From Oscillospiraceae bacterium (GTDB lineage: Bacteria > Bacillota > Clostridia > Oscillospirales > Oscillospiraceae), in NCBI GenBank assembly GCA_015068455.1, contig SVKO01000001.1, positions 425,738 to 489,737 on the forward strand: DNA of 64,000 nt. The letters are read 5' to 3'. Made by a program: the position numbers and the translations under genes. Within the stretch, counting starts at the first letter, position 1. Each line of letters starts with the position of its first letter. Below are positions 17,022-24,295 of this stretch, in pieces. A model generated the notes under the pieces. That model searched no databases. It was not told the origin of the DNA and saw only the letters and a list, made by a program, of their open reading frames with translations.

Positions 17022-17900
17022 TTATACCCTGGCCAGCACCGTATCCTTAACCTCCCAACGCAGCGGCGGGAAGGGCGTCTGATCGCCGTAGCCCACGTCC
17101 ACATAGGTGACAATGCGCAGATAGTCCGGAAGCTCGAACCGGGCTCGGAGCCGCTTGCACATCTCATCGTTGAACGTCAGCCATACGCTCTCCAGGCCGA
17201 CGGCATGGGCTGCAAGCACCATGTTTTCGGCGGCGGCACCGGCGTCCAGAAGCTGGTTGCGGACCGGTGTGAAGGAGTTCGCCCGGTAACACCGCATGTC
17301 CTGCAGCAGGACCAGATGGACCGGTCCGCCGGGGACGTCGCTTCCGCGGAACAGGCCCGGCTCATGGCTCTCTTTGATCACCAGGAAGCGGATGGACTGG
17401 ACGTTGCAGCCATGCGCCGCCCACAGGCCGGCGCGAAGGACCTTGTCGATCAGTTCGTCGGGGACGTCCCGGTCCTTGTACTCGCGTACAGAGCGGCGCT
17501 GGTTCAGCACCGTAAAGAAATGCTCCTCGATTTCGGGGGTGACCGGATCCGGCGCATAAGGGCTCAGGTCCACCGCCTCCCCGGCGGCGCTTCTGTCCGC
17601 GCTCTGCGTCAGGAAAGAGGCGTATTTGTATTCGGGAAGGTCCTCCGACAGACCGCGGCGGACCCACAGACCCATGAGCCGTTTTGTATAGTCGGCCTGG
17701 GTGGGGCGGATTTTCTTACTGCGGTAGACCTGGTGGTAAAGCTGGATTTCCAGGGTATGATGAATCCGTTCCCGGAACCGGGCCCGAAATTCCGTTTCGT
17801 CCATATTCAGGAAATCCTCATCTGTCAGGGACAGATTGTGCTGCAGGATTTCCCGGATCTCATCCATGTTCAGATATTCCATGCTGTTGTCTTGAATCAT
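17022..17900 (-). CDS. Nitroreductase family flavoprotein with N-terminal extension
   Basis: Nitroreductase-fold FMN enzyme. From the ATG at 17900 (AAAGGAA upstream) it has 292 residues. The catalytic domain starts near residue 130 (NQRRSVREYKDRDVPDE, the usual FMN-phosphate Arg segment) and ends in VDVGYGDQTPFPP. The first about 125 residues are an extra, acidic, helical extension not usual in the family. As the first structural gene of the operon it may reduce or desulfurise the imported compound, or supply reduced flavin for UbiX. The reaction is not known. Confidence 0.85.
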   Translation of the reverse strand: MIQDNSMEYLNMDEIREILQHNLSLTDEDFLNMDETEFRARFRERIHHTLEIQLYHQVYRSKKIRPTQADYTKRLMGLWVRRGLSEDLPEYKYASFLTQSADRSAAGEAVDLSPYAPDPVTPEIEEHFFTVLNQRRSVREYKDRDVPDELIDKVLRAGLWAAHGCNVQSIRFLVIKESHEPGLFRGSDVPGGPVHLVLLQDMRCYRANSFTPVRNQLLDAGAAAENMVLAAHAVGLESVWLTFNDEMCKRLRARFELPDYLRIVTYVDVGYGDQTPFPPLRWEVKDTVLARV

Positions 17901-17922
17901 TGGGGTATTCCTTTCGTCATTC

Positions 17923-17939
17923 ACCGGTCACCGGTGATT
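17923..17939. promoter_or_regulatory. Inverted repeat just upstream of the nitroreductase start
   Basis: TCACCGGT and ACCGGTGA arms separated by one base, 23-39 bp upstream of the ATG and downstream of the Cys-rich leader ORF. In RNA it would form a tight hairpin close to the ribosome site, so it may be part of the leader control; alternatively it is a protein-binding site. Confidence 0.45.
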
Positions 17940-18002
17940 GCTGGCTTCGGGTTTTCCTTTTTGGGCCGGCGTCTGCCCGGTGGCTTTATGCCGGTTGCTG
18001 CA

Positions 18003-18071
18003 TCATGCGGGACAACAGCACATTCGCCCGTATCTGAAGTTTCTCCGTATCATTTCAACGAGATTCAGCAT
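18003..18071 (-). CDS. Putative cysteine-responsive leader peptide (22 aa)
   Basis: A 22-codon ORF begins MLNLVEM and ends GRM-CCC-PA-stop, with three consecutive Cys codons (TGC TGT TGT) three codons before the stop. It has AAGGAGG about ten bases before the ATG, and a TGCTATAAT extended -10 lies about 77 bp upstream (18148-18156). The downstream RNA can fold (TGCTG of the Cys codons pairs with CAGCA just after the stop; CCGGC/GCCGG further on). Cys-run leader peptides are known to sense cysteine through ribosome stalling in other bacteria. Here it precedes an importer and sulfur-heterocycle enzymes. Confidence 0.7.
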   Translation of the reverse strand: MLNLVEMIRRNFRYGRMCCCPA

Positions 18072-18147
18072 TGCGGAGAATCCTCCTTTCCGTAGCAGGC
18101 AGGATGCCGCAGCGCTGCCGCAGACTCCTGCCCCTTGATGTGCCGTC

Positions 18148-18156
18148 ATTATAGCA
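18148..18156 (-). promoter_or_regulatory. Extended -10 promoter of the Cys-leader operon
   Basis: TGCTATAAT on the - strand is a consensus extended -10 element. No good -35 hexamer is visible, which is acceptable for extended -10 promoters. Between it and the leader ORF lies a GC-rich hairpin (GCAGGA...TCCTGC) in the 5' leader. Confidence 0.6.
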
Positions 18157-18246
18157 TCGCTGTTTGCGCCCCGCTACTTCATAACTTTTATATCCAGCTA
18201 TAGAATTTATATAGAGGATTTGCCGGCGGACCCCGAATGTTCCGGA

Positions 18247-18286
18247 GAAAAAAACGGCACGGCGTCCCCCGCGGGGACGCCGTGCC
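18247..18286 (-). terminator. Terminator of the CGS-MalY-M20 operon
   Basis: A 14-bp perfect stem (GGCACGGCGTCCCC and complement, 3-nt loop) lies 15 nt past the M20 stop, with a run of seven T on the - strand. The rest of the 400-bp gap 17901-18300 holds the leader ORF and promoter described here. Confidence 0.93.
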
Positions 18287-18300
18287 TCGGGACGGAGCGT

Positions 18301-19617
18301 TCAGTCCTCCGTCACGGTATTGAACTGCTCCAGGTACTGCGTATATTCCTCCCTGGTACGGAATACGGGCCGGTAGCGCTCCTTCACCCTTCTGCCGACC
18401 CTGGCGCCGTCCTTCAGCAGGCGGTAGGCGCTCAGGGCGATCAGCTTCGCCGTGAGGAGATACGCCTCGTCCTCGTCCTCGATGCGGAAGTCGCTCTGGT
18501 GCAGCCCTCCGGCGCATCCGCCGGTCCGAACCGTGAGCACCGGCAGCACATGCTGCAGATCCCCCACATCCGTTGAGATGGGCGTGTGGACGTCCGGCGT
18601 CAGGACCTCGACGGGACGGTCGCCGGCGGCTTCCCGGATCACCTCCACGACCTCCTCCGGCATCTGCTCCGGAATACTCGGGAGATAGCCGGGCATCGTC
18701 TCGATGACGCAGCGGGCTCCCAGCGCCCGGGCGCCTGCGCGGAAGGACCGGTCCGTCTTGAACGCCGCGTCCCTGATCGCGTCAAGGGTTTTCGCCCTGC
18801 AGAGGGTCTCAAGCACCACGTCGTCAGGCACGATGTTGACCAGATCCCCGCCCTTTGTGATGATCGAGTGGATCCGCACGGCGTCGGAATCTTTGAAGGT
18901 ATGCTCATTGAAGGAAACCGCCTGCAGTCCCAGGCTGGCAGCGTGCAGGGCGTTGATGCCCTCTTCCCTGGCCCCTGCCGCGTGCGCCGCCTTGCCCTTT
19001 ATGCGGATGATCTTGGAGACAAAGCCGTTGGTCGTGCCGCCTCCCACCCGGATGCCGTTGAAATCCGTATGGCTGGCGAGCGCGCAGTCCACGTCGTCAA
19101 ATGCGCCGATGCGGATCAGCTCGGCCTTGCCGCCGCCGAACCGGATTTTTCCCTCCGCCATCAGACGGTTTTTGAATTCCAGCTCGCCGTACTCCTCCGC
19201 CGGAGTCGTCATAAAGATGAGCTGTCCGCCGAGGGTCTGCGCGATTTCGGGGTCCGTCAGCGCCAGAGCGGCGCCGGCCACCCCGGTCAGTTGAATGTGG
19301 TGGCCGCAGCAGTGCGCTGCCTGCGTTTCCGGGTTTGCGAAGGCGTGATTCGGGATCCGGAGCGCATCCAGCTCGCCGATCAGCGCCAGGGAGAAGACGT
19401 CCCTTTTGTCGCGGTTGATGTACGCCTTCGCGCCGGTGATGGCAAGGCCATCCGTGTAGTTTTGGGTCAGCGGTTCGATGAACGCCCGAAATTTCTCCGC
19501 GGTCCGGATCTCTTTGTAGCCCAGCTCGGCATGCCTGTAGATATCGTCGCCGAAGGCGATGATCCGGCTCCGGTTCTTCTCAATGATCTCGATGATTCTT
19601 TTTTCAGCCTGATCCAT
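18301..19617 (-). CDS. M20 family metallo-amidohydrolase (AbgB-like)
   Basis: Cytosolic di-metal amidohydrolase of 438 residues. Metal-binding segments include HAELGYKE, GELDAL, HCCGHH and PAEEYGE, followed by a dimerisation domain (about 210-330) and the closing GGLHQSDF. The subgroup includes aminobenzoyl-glutamate hydrolases and N-acyl or N-carbamoyl amino acid hydrolases. Its place after C-S lyase and CGS genes suggests hydrolysis of an N-acyl or N-carbamoyl sulfur amino acid; that is inference. ATG with AGGAATC upstream; last gene of its operon. Confidence 0.88.
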   Translation of the reverse strand: MDQAEKRIIEIIEKNRSRIIAFGDDIYRHAELGYKEIRTAEKFRAFIEPLTQNYTDGLAITGAKAYINRDKRDVFSLALIGELDALRIPNHAFANPETQAAHCCGHHIQLTGVAGAALALTDPEIAQTLGGQLIFMTTPAEEYGELEFKNRLMAEGKIRFGGGKAELIRIGAFDDVDCALASHTDFNGIRVGGGTTNGFVSKIIRIKGKAAHAAGAREEGINALHAASLGLQAVSFNEHTFKDSDAVRIHSIITKGGDLVNIVPDDVVLETLCRAKTLDAIRDAAFKTDRSFRAGARALGARCVIETMPGYLPSIPEQMPEEVVEVIREAAGDRPVEVLTPDVHTPISTDVGDLQHVLPVLTVRTGGCAGGLHQSDFRIEDEDEAYLLTAKLIALSAYRLLKDGARVGRRVKERYRPVFRTREEYTQYLEQFNTVTED

Positions 19618-19659
19618 GATTCCTATCCCTCTTTGTTTGAATTGTCGGCCGTACGCGCT

Positions 19660-20841
19660 TCAGTCGGGCGTGGCAACGGCCTCTTCCAGCCGCTTCAGCG
19701 CCCGCTCCAGCGTTGCGCGGGGACAGGCGAGCACAAGTCGCTGGAATTTCCAGCTGTCCGCGCCCCCGAACACATGGCCGGCGTCCAGCCACAGGCGCGC
19801 CTTCCTCTTGATCAGGTCGTCCAGTGCCTGCCCGGAAAGGCCCAGGGCGGAGAAATCCAGCCACGCGAAGTAGGTGCCCTCGGGCTCAACCAGCCGGACC
19901 TGCGGAAGCCGGGCGGCCAGGAATTCGCGCAGGAACTCCAGATTCCCCCGCATGTAGGCCTTCACTTCCTCCAGCCAGGGCCCGCCGCCCCGGTAAGCCG
20001 CCCTGCAGGCGAGCAGACCGAGCTGATTCAACTGCGAATACCCTGTGCGCCGGATCTCCCGGATGAATTCCCTGCGGAATTCCGCGCCGGGAATGATGAT
20101 GTTGGAAACCTGCAGGCCTGCCAGATTGAAGCTCTTGCTGGGCGCCGTGCAGACAACGGTCTGCTCCGCCCACGCGGGATTCGCTTTGACAAAGGGCGTA
20201 TGCGGGAACTCCGGGAAGGCGAAATCGCAGTGGATCTCATCGGAAACCACCCTGACGCCGTAACGCCGGCAGATCTCGCCCATGCGCCGCAGCTCCTCCT
20301 GCGTCCACACCCGCCCGACGGGATTGTGCGGGCTGCAGAGGATCAGCAGCTTCACGCCGCGCTCCGTGATCTTCCGCTCAAAATCCTCAAAATCGATCCG
20401 GTATCTGCCGTTTTCGCAGACCAACTCATTTTCAACCACCTCGCGGCCGTTGTCCCGGATGACGGAATAGAACGGGTAATAGACCGGGGGCTGGATCATG
20501 ACCGCATCCCCGGCACGGGTGGAAGCCCGCACCGCCATGGCAAGGGCGAACACAACGCCCGGCGTCTTGACGATCCACTTCTCCTCCATGCGCCAGTCAA
20601 AATGCTGCGCAAACCAGTCCCTCACCGCCGCGGCATAGTCGCCCTTCGTATCGGAATAGCCGAAAATGCCGTGCGCGACGGCCTGCGCCAGGGCCTGCCG
20701 CACACACGGCGGCGCCTGAAAATCCATATCCGCGATCCACAGGGGCAGCACATCTGCGCCGTAGCCGCGTTCCTCCGCGAAATCGTACTTCAGGCAGTCC
20801 GTTCCCCGGCGGTCGATCTCGTGATCAAAATCAAAGGTCAT
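19660..20841 (-). CDS. MalY/PatB family C-S lyase (cystathionine beta-lyase type)
   Basis: PLP enzyme of 393 residues from the ATG at 20841 (GGAGGACAG upstream, overlapping the preceding gene by 11 nt). The family marks are clear: LPLWIADMDF near the N terminus, CSPHNPVGRVW, SDEIHCDF and the PLP lysine in APSKSFNLAGL. It should cleave C-S bonds of cystathionine or related thioethers, giving homocysteine or sulfide plus pyruvate. Coupled to the CGS gene; together they connect cysteine and methionine. Confidence 0.92.
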   Translation of the reverse strand: MTFDFDHEIDRRGTDCLKYDFAEERGYGADVLPLWIADMDFQAPPCVRQALAQAVAHGIFGYSDTKGDYAAAVRDWFAQHFDWRMEEKWIVKTPGVVFALAMAVRASTRAGDAVMIQPPVYYPFYSVIRDNGREVVENELVCENGRYRIDFEDFERKITERGVKLLILCSPHNPVGRVWTQEELRRMGEICRRYGVRVVSDEIHCDFAFPEFPHTPFVKANPAWAEQTVVCTAPSKSFNLAGLQVSNIIIPGAEFRREFIREIRRTGYSQLNQLGLLACRAAYRGGGPWLEEVKAYMRGNLEFLREFLAARLPQVRLVEPEGTYFAWLDFSALGLSGQALDDLIKRKARLWLDAGHVFGGADSWKFQRLVLACPRATLERALKRLEEAVATPD

Positions 20842-21991
20842 AACTGTCCTCCAGCGCCTGCTGCAGGTCCGCAATCAGGTCATCCGCGCTCTCCAGTCCC
20901 ACGGAAAGCCGCAAGAGCGTATCCGTAATGCCCAACTGCTTCCGGACCTCCTCCGGCACGTCCGGATGGGTCTGCATCATGGGATAGGTCAGCAGGGTTT
21001 CCGTCCCGCCCAGGCTTTCGGCAAAGGTGATGAGCTTTACCTTCTTCAGTGCGCGAAGGGCCGTCTCCCGGCTGTCCGTGCTGAATGAGATCATGCTGCC
21101 CGTGCCGCGGCTCTGCCCCGCGTTGACCGCAAATCCGGGATGCTCCGGATCTCCGATATAATATACCTTCCGGACCCTGGGGTGTCCGGCAAGCCATTTT
21201 GACAGCTTCCGCGCGTTTTCCTGCTCCCGCTCCATCCGGATCGCCAGGGTTTTGATCCCGCGCAGCACCAGCCAGCAGTCAAAGGGGGCCAGCGCGTTGC
21301 CGACCGTTTTGGTGATGAGGCGGATCCTGTCTGCCGCCGCCGGATCCGAGGTGCTCAGAAACCCGGCGATGGTATCGTTGTGTCCCGCCAGAAATTTGCT
21401 TCCGCTGTGCACCACGAAATCCGCCCCCAGAGCGATCGGGTTCTGCCAATACGGGCTCAGAAAGGTATTGTCGACGATGAGGACGGCGGCGTTTCTGTGC
21501 GCAAGGGCCGCGCAGGCGGCGATATCCGCCACATTCATCATGGGATTGCTGGGCGTCTCCACATAGATCGCCCGGGTCGCTTTGGTAAAGGCGGCCTCCA
21601 GCGCCTGCAGATCGGCGGTATCCGCAAAGGAGACCCGCAGGCCGTTTTTCTCTGAGATGTTGTGCAGCAGGCGGACCGTGCCGCCGTACAGATCCAGCGA
21701 GCAGATGATGTGGTCGCCGGGTGAAAACAGCTCAAGCAGGTTGCTGATCGCCGCCATGCCGGAGGCTACGGCAACCGTGTCCGCCGCGTTTTCCAGCGCC
21801 GTCACGGTTTCCTCCAGGCGCTGTCTGGTCGGGTTGGATTCCCGGCTGTAGTCGAAGCCGCTCCCGTTGTGCCCGGGCTCGAGATGCGCAAACGCGGCAG
21901 TCTGGAAAATCGGGAAGCTGACCGCACGGCTGTCCTCCCGATACTGATGGACGTCTCCGTGGATACATCGCGTTTCAATGGATGTGCTCAT
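20831..21991 (-). CDS. Cystathionine gamma-synthase / trans-sulfuration family PLP enzyme
   Basis: Cys/Met-metabolism PLP enzyme of 386 residues with SGMAAISNLL, SNPMMNVADI, the DNTFLSPYWQNP segment, PLP lysine in VVHSGSKFLAGHND and the terminal LSVGLESADDLIADL. It could be a cystathionine gamma-synthase, a gamma-lyase or an O-acylhomoserine sulfhydrylase; motifs alone do not separate these. First gene of the CGS-MalY-M20 operon, 123 nt downstream of a LysR gene. Confidence 0.92.
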   Translation of the reverse strand: MSTSIETRCIHGDVHQYREDSRAVSFPIFQTAAFAHLEPGHNGSGFDYSRESNPTRQRLEETVTALENAADTVAVASGMAAISNLLELFSPGDHIICSLDLYGGTVRLLHNISEKNGLRVSFADTADLQALEAAFTKATRAIYVETPSNPMMNVADIAACAALAHRNAAVLIVDNTFLSPYWQNPIALGADFVVHSGSKFLAGHNDTIAGFLSTSDPAAADRIRLITKTVGNALAPFDCWLVLRGIKTLAIRMEREQENARKLSKWLAGHPRVRKVYYIGDPEHPGFAVNAGQSRGTGSMISFSTDSRETALRALKKVKLITFAESLGGTETLLTYPMMQTHPDVPEEVRKQLGITDTLLRLSVGLESADDLIADLQQALEDSYDL

Positions 21992-22047
21992 AATCAGGTA
22001 CCTCGCTTATATACAGGCAGATATATCTGGCTCATTCTGCTAAGTTC

Positions 22048-22072
22048 AATGGTTCCTGTTTACGATACCATT
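22048..22072. promoter_or_regulatory. Candidate LysR operator upstream of the CGS operon
   Basis: AATGGT and ACCATT arms separated by 13 bp lie 57 bp before the CGS start. The motif CCATTCGA within it recurs in the palindrome CCAT-TCGATC-ATGG (23088-23101) 29 bp upstream of the LysR start, which supports one regulator acting at both sites. Confidence 0.45.
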
Positions 22073-22114
22073 CGAACGCACGCCGCGTCCACTTTCCATA
22101 TTTTATAGCTGGTT

Positions 22115-23059
22115 CTAATCTGGGTTGATAATGCGCTGCCCGGCGTTGTTCAGATACTTCCGGATCTCCTCCAGGAGGATCTCCGAGATCTCGCTCAGGG
22201 GCGCGCCCTTTCGGCGAATGTAGCCGATTTCCATGGTCGTGTTCTGGTTGTGCTTGTCCTCCCGGAAGGGGACGGTAATGAAGTCCGTGCCGTTCAGCTC
22301 TTCGCAGATGATGCCAGAGCAGAGGGTATAGCCGTTCAGCCCGACCATCAGATTCAGCATCGACGCACGGTCCGTGGCCCGGATAATGCGGGGATAGTCC
22401 CGCTCGATGAGGATCTCCTCTGCAAAATAGGAAGAGCTTTCGCTGCCCTGTTCAAAGAACAGGCCGGGATAGGGCTCGAGTTCCTTGAGACTGATCGATT
22501 CATTTCCTGCCAGAGGATGCTGTTTCCACAGATACACGTTCGCGCTGCATTCAATGATAGGATGAAATTCCAGATCGCGCTCGGCCAGAAGCTTTGACAG
22601 GACCTTCCGGTTGTACTTCGATCGGAACACGATCCCAAGCTCACTGCGGTTTTCCCCAACGTCCCGGATCACGTCCAGCGTCCGGGTCTCCCGGAGGGAG
22701 AACTCAAACTGCTCCGTGTCAAAATGCTTGACCATCTCCACGAAGGCCTTGGCAACAAAGGAATAGTGCTGCGTGGAGATGCCGAACTTCCTTCTTGCCA
22801 CGCGCTTTTTGATGAATTTCTGTTCCAGAAGCTCATATTGCTGATAAATCTGTCTGGCATATTCCAGAAAATCCGCGCCATCCTCCGTGGTCACAACGCC
22901 GCGGTTCGTTCGGGCAAATATGGGAACGCCGATTTCCGTTTCCAGCTCATGAATTGCGCTGGTCAGCGTCGGCTGCGATACGTACAGTTGCTCCGCGGCC
23001 TTATTCATTGATCCTATCGAAGCGATTGTCAGGGCATAGTGTAATTGGAGCAGCGTCAT
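22115..23059 (-). CDS. LysR family transcriptional regulator (sulfur-locus)
   Basis: DNA-binding regulator of 314 residues. The N-terminal winged helix (about 1-62) carries NKAAEQLYVSQPTLTSAIHE, described by its SQPTLT recognition helix. The C-terminal part is a two-lobed effector domain. It lies upstream of, and on the same strand as, the cystathionine gamma-synthase operon and has a shared palindromic motif at its own and the CGS promoter. A CysB/CysR-like role in sulfur control is plausible but not shown. Confidence 0.9.
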   Translation of the reverse strand: MTLLQLHYALTIASIGSMNKAAEQLYVSQPTLTSAIHELETEIGVPIFARTNRGVVTTEDGADFLEYARQIYQQYELLEQKFIKKRVARRKFGISTQHYSFVAKAFVEMVKHFDTEQFEFSLRETRTLDVIRDVGENRSELGIVFRSKYNRKVLSKLLAERDLEFHPIIECSANVYLWKQHPLAGNESISLKELEPYPGLFFEQGSESSSYFAEEILIERDYPRIIRATDRASMLNLMVGLNGYTLCSGIICEELNGTDFITVPFREDKHNQNTTMEIGYIRRKGAPLSEISEILLEEIRKYLNNAGQRIINPD

Positions 23060-23229
23060 CGAATCATCACACCTTCAATACAATTTTCCATTCGATCATG
23101 GATTCCTTAAAACGTCAACTATTGTACATGAAGAAACACCGCTATGTCAATACTTACCTACGGGGTTTATGGGTTATTTATCGCCCGGATGAAATTCTGC
23201 CCCGGATTGTCGGGACGGATCTTTCAAAT

Positions 23230-23285
23230 CCCTCTTTTTCTGACGATACAAAAAGGACAGCCGGATGGCTGTCCTTTTTGTATGG
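23230..23285. repeat. REP-like terminator repeat, copy 2
   Basis: A 15-bp perfect hairpin (arms 23248-23262 and 23267-23281) in the same flanks as the copy at 10732-10787. Directly at its right edge begins the sequence duplicated at 35.4 kb. The gap 23060-23397 otherwise contains only the LysR promoter region and the duplicated leader. Confidence 0.7.
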
Positions 23286-23420
23286 TCAAGCGGTGAATAA
23301 CGCACTTGAGCAAGCACATTTCAAAAACGTTGCAAAACCTATGTTTTCAGGCAGAAAGCGCACGGGTTTCTCCTAAAAAAGTACAAGGAGAAACGATATG
23401 AAAAGCTTTATCGAGGAGCT
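23283..23420 (+). repeat. Duplicated leader of the DUF6809 module, copy A
   Basis: About 115 bp upstream of the gene and the first codons are nearly identical to 35444-35582 (copy B), from GGTCAAGCGGTGAATAACGC through the gene start. The conservation outside the coding region points to recent duplication or to a conserved control region. Confidence 0.8.
23366..23394 (+). promoter_or_regulatory. Hairpin sequestering the ribosome binding site, copy A
   Basis: GTTTCTCCT pairs perfectly with AGGAGAAAC (9 bp, 11-nt loop); the second arm contains the AGGAG ribosome site 4 nt before the ATG. The same stem with one base changed in the loop is present at 35527-35555, so the structure is kept. Confidence 0.65.
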
Positions 23421-23697
23421 CTATTATGGCAATATCGACCCGCAGAACAGCGGCTTTGAGGAGGACGAGAGCGTGCAGCGCACGCTGCGGACGATCAGCG
23501 AGAACGAGGACTGGTTGACCGGGCATCTCACCGGCGAGGAGAAAAAGCGCTTTCTGGACTTCGCCGACGCCTGGTCGGCCTACAACGGCGACGCCACCCT
23601 GGACGGCTTCATCACCGGCTTCCGGTTGGGAGCACGGTTTGTGATGGACACCTTTCTGAGCGACAAAGCGTCGTTTGAGCGCTTCTTGGAAAACTAA
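23398..23697 (+). CDS. DUF6809 family protein, copy A
   Basis: A 99-residue acidic, helical protein resembling DUF6809 (MKSFIEELYYGN start, FADAWSAYN then FITGFRLGARFVMD). The family is common in Clostridia, often near mobile elements; function unknown. A paralogue with the same upstream region lies at 35559. Translation is probably limited by the hairpin over its ribosome site. Monocistronic, closed by a terminator. Confidence 0.8.
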   Translation: MKSFIEELYYGNIDPQNSGFEEDESVQRTLRTISENEDWLTGHLTGEEKKRFLDFADAWSAYNGDATLDGFITGFRLGARFVMDTFLSDKASFERFLEN

Positions 23698-23703
23698 AGA
23701 ACT

Positions 23704-23735
23704 GTGCCCTCGCGCAGGATTCGGCGCGAGGGCAC
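23704..23735 (+). terminator. Terminator after DUF6809 copy A
   Basis: A 12-bp GC stem (GTGCCCTCGCGC and complement) 6 nt after the stop, followed by GTTTACATTT. It separates the gene from the convergent redox operon. Confidence 0.8.
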
Positions 23736-23752
23736 GTTTACATTTCTCTGTT

Positions 23753-24295
23753 TTATTGGATGGCCTTTCCCATCTCATAAGCCTGCTTCATCGCAGGACT
23801 CTTCTTGATTTCTCCGGGCTGATACACTCCGGTCCCGCAGATGACACCCTTTTCCTCAGCGCCTTCCACGCAATCGGCATAACCCCTGAAGCAGGCGATC
23901 GTTGTTTCCTGAGAAGCTTTTGCATCATCGGCGCAGGTCACGATGTAGTAGAATTCTTTGTTTTTGATTTCTGTCCATCGCGCCACCGTCCGGTCGATGA
24001 CCGTTTTGAGCTGCGCGTCGATGGAATAAAAGTAGACGGGGCTTGAAAGGACGATCACGTCCGCGTCGATCATCTTTTGCAGCACCTCCGCCATATCGTC
24101 CTTCCTGGCGCACACGCCGCCGGACTGCGCACAGTAATAGCAGGCGCTGCAATAGCCGATTTTCTTTTCCGCGATACGGATCTTTTCCACCGTACTGCCC
24201 GTTTCCAACGCTCCACGCATGAACTCATCGCACAGGATGTCCGAATTGCCGCCCTTGCGGGGGCTTCCGGACAGTATTAAAACTTTCTTACTCAT
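23753..24295 (-). CDS. Iron-sulfur flavoprotein / NADPH-dependent FMN reductase family
   Basis: Flavodoxin-like fold of 180 residues with LSGSPRKGGNSD (FMN phosphate loop, about 8-19) and a compact cysteine motif CX2CX2CX6C (CSACYYCAQSGGVC, about 49-62) typical of iron-sulfur flavoproteins that bind 4Fe-4S plus FMN. It overlaps the preceding esterase stop by 4 nt and is the last gene of the eight-gene operon. Likely an intracellular electron carrier or reductase; partner unknown. Confidence 0.88.
   Translation of the reverse strand: MSKKVLILSGSPRKGGNSDILCDEFMRGALETGSTVEKIRIAEKKIGYCSACYYCAQSGGVCARKDDMAEVLQKMIDADVIVLSSPVYFYSIDAQLKTVIDRTVARWTEIKNKEFYYIVTCADDAKASQETTIACFRGYADCVEGAEEKGVICGTGVYQPGEIKKSPAMKQAYEMGKAIQ

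Noticed and set aside
18586..20928. Open frame of 780 codons on the + strand
   Set aside because: Antisense to the M20 and MalY genes, Arg/Gly/Leu-rich low-complexity composition and no ribosome site; a shadow frame.
23283..23376. Peptide ending in GRKRTGFS upstream of both DUF6809 genes
   Set aside because: The frame is open in both copies but there is no start codon with a ribosome site, and the differences between copies change amino acids freely; better explained as conserved leader RNA.
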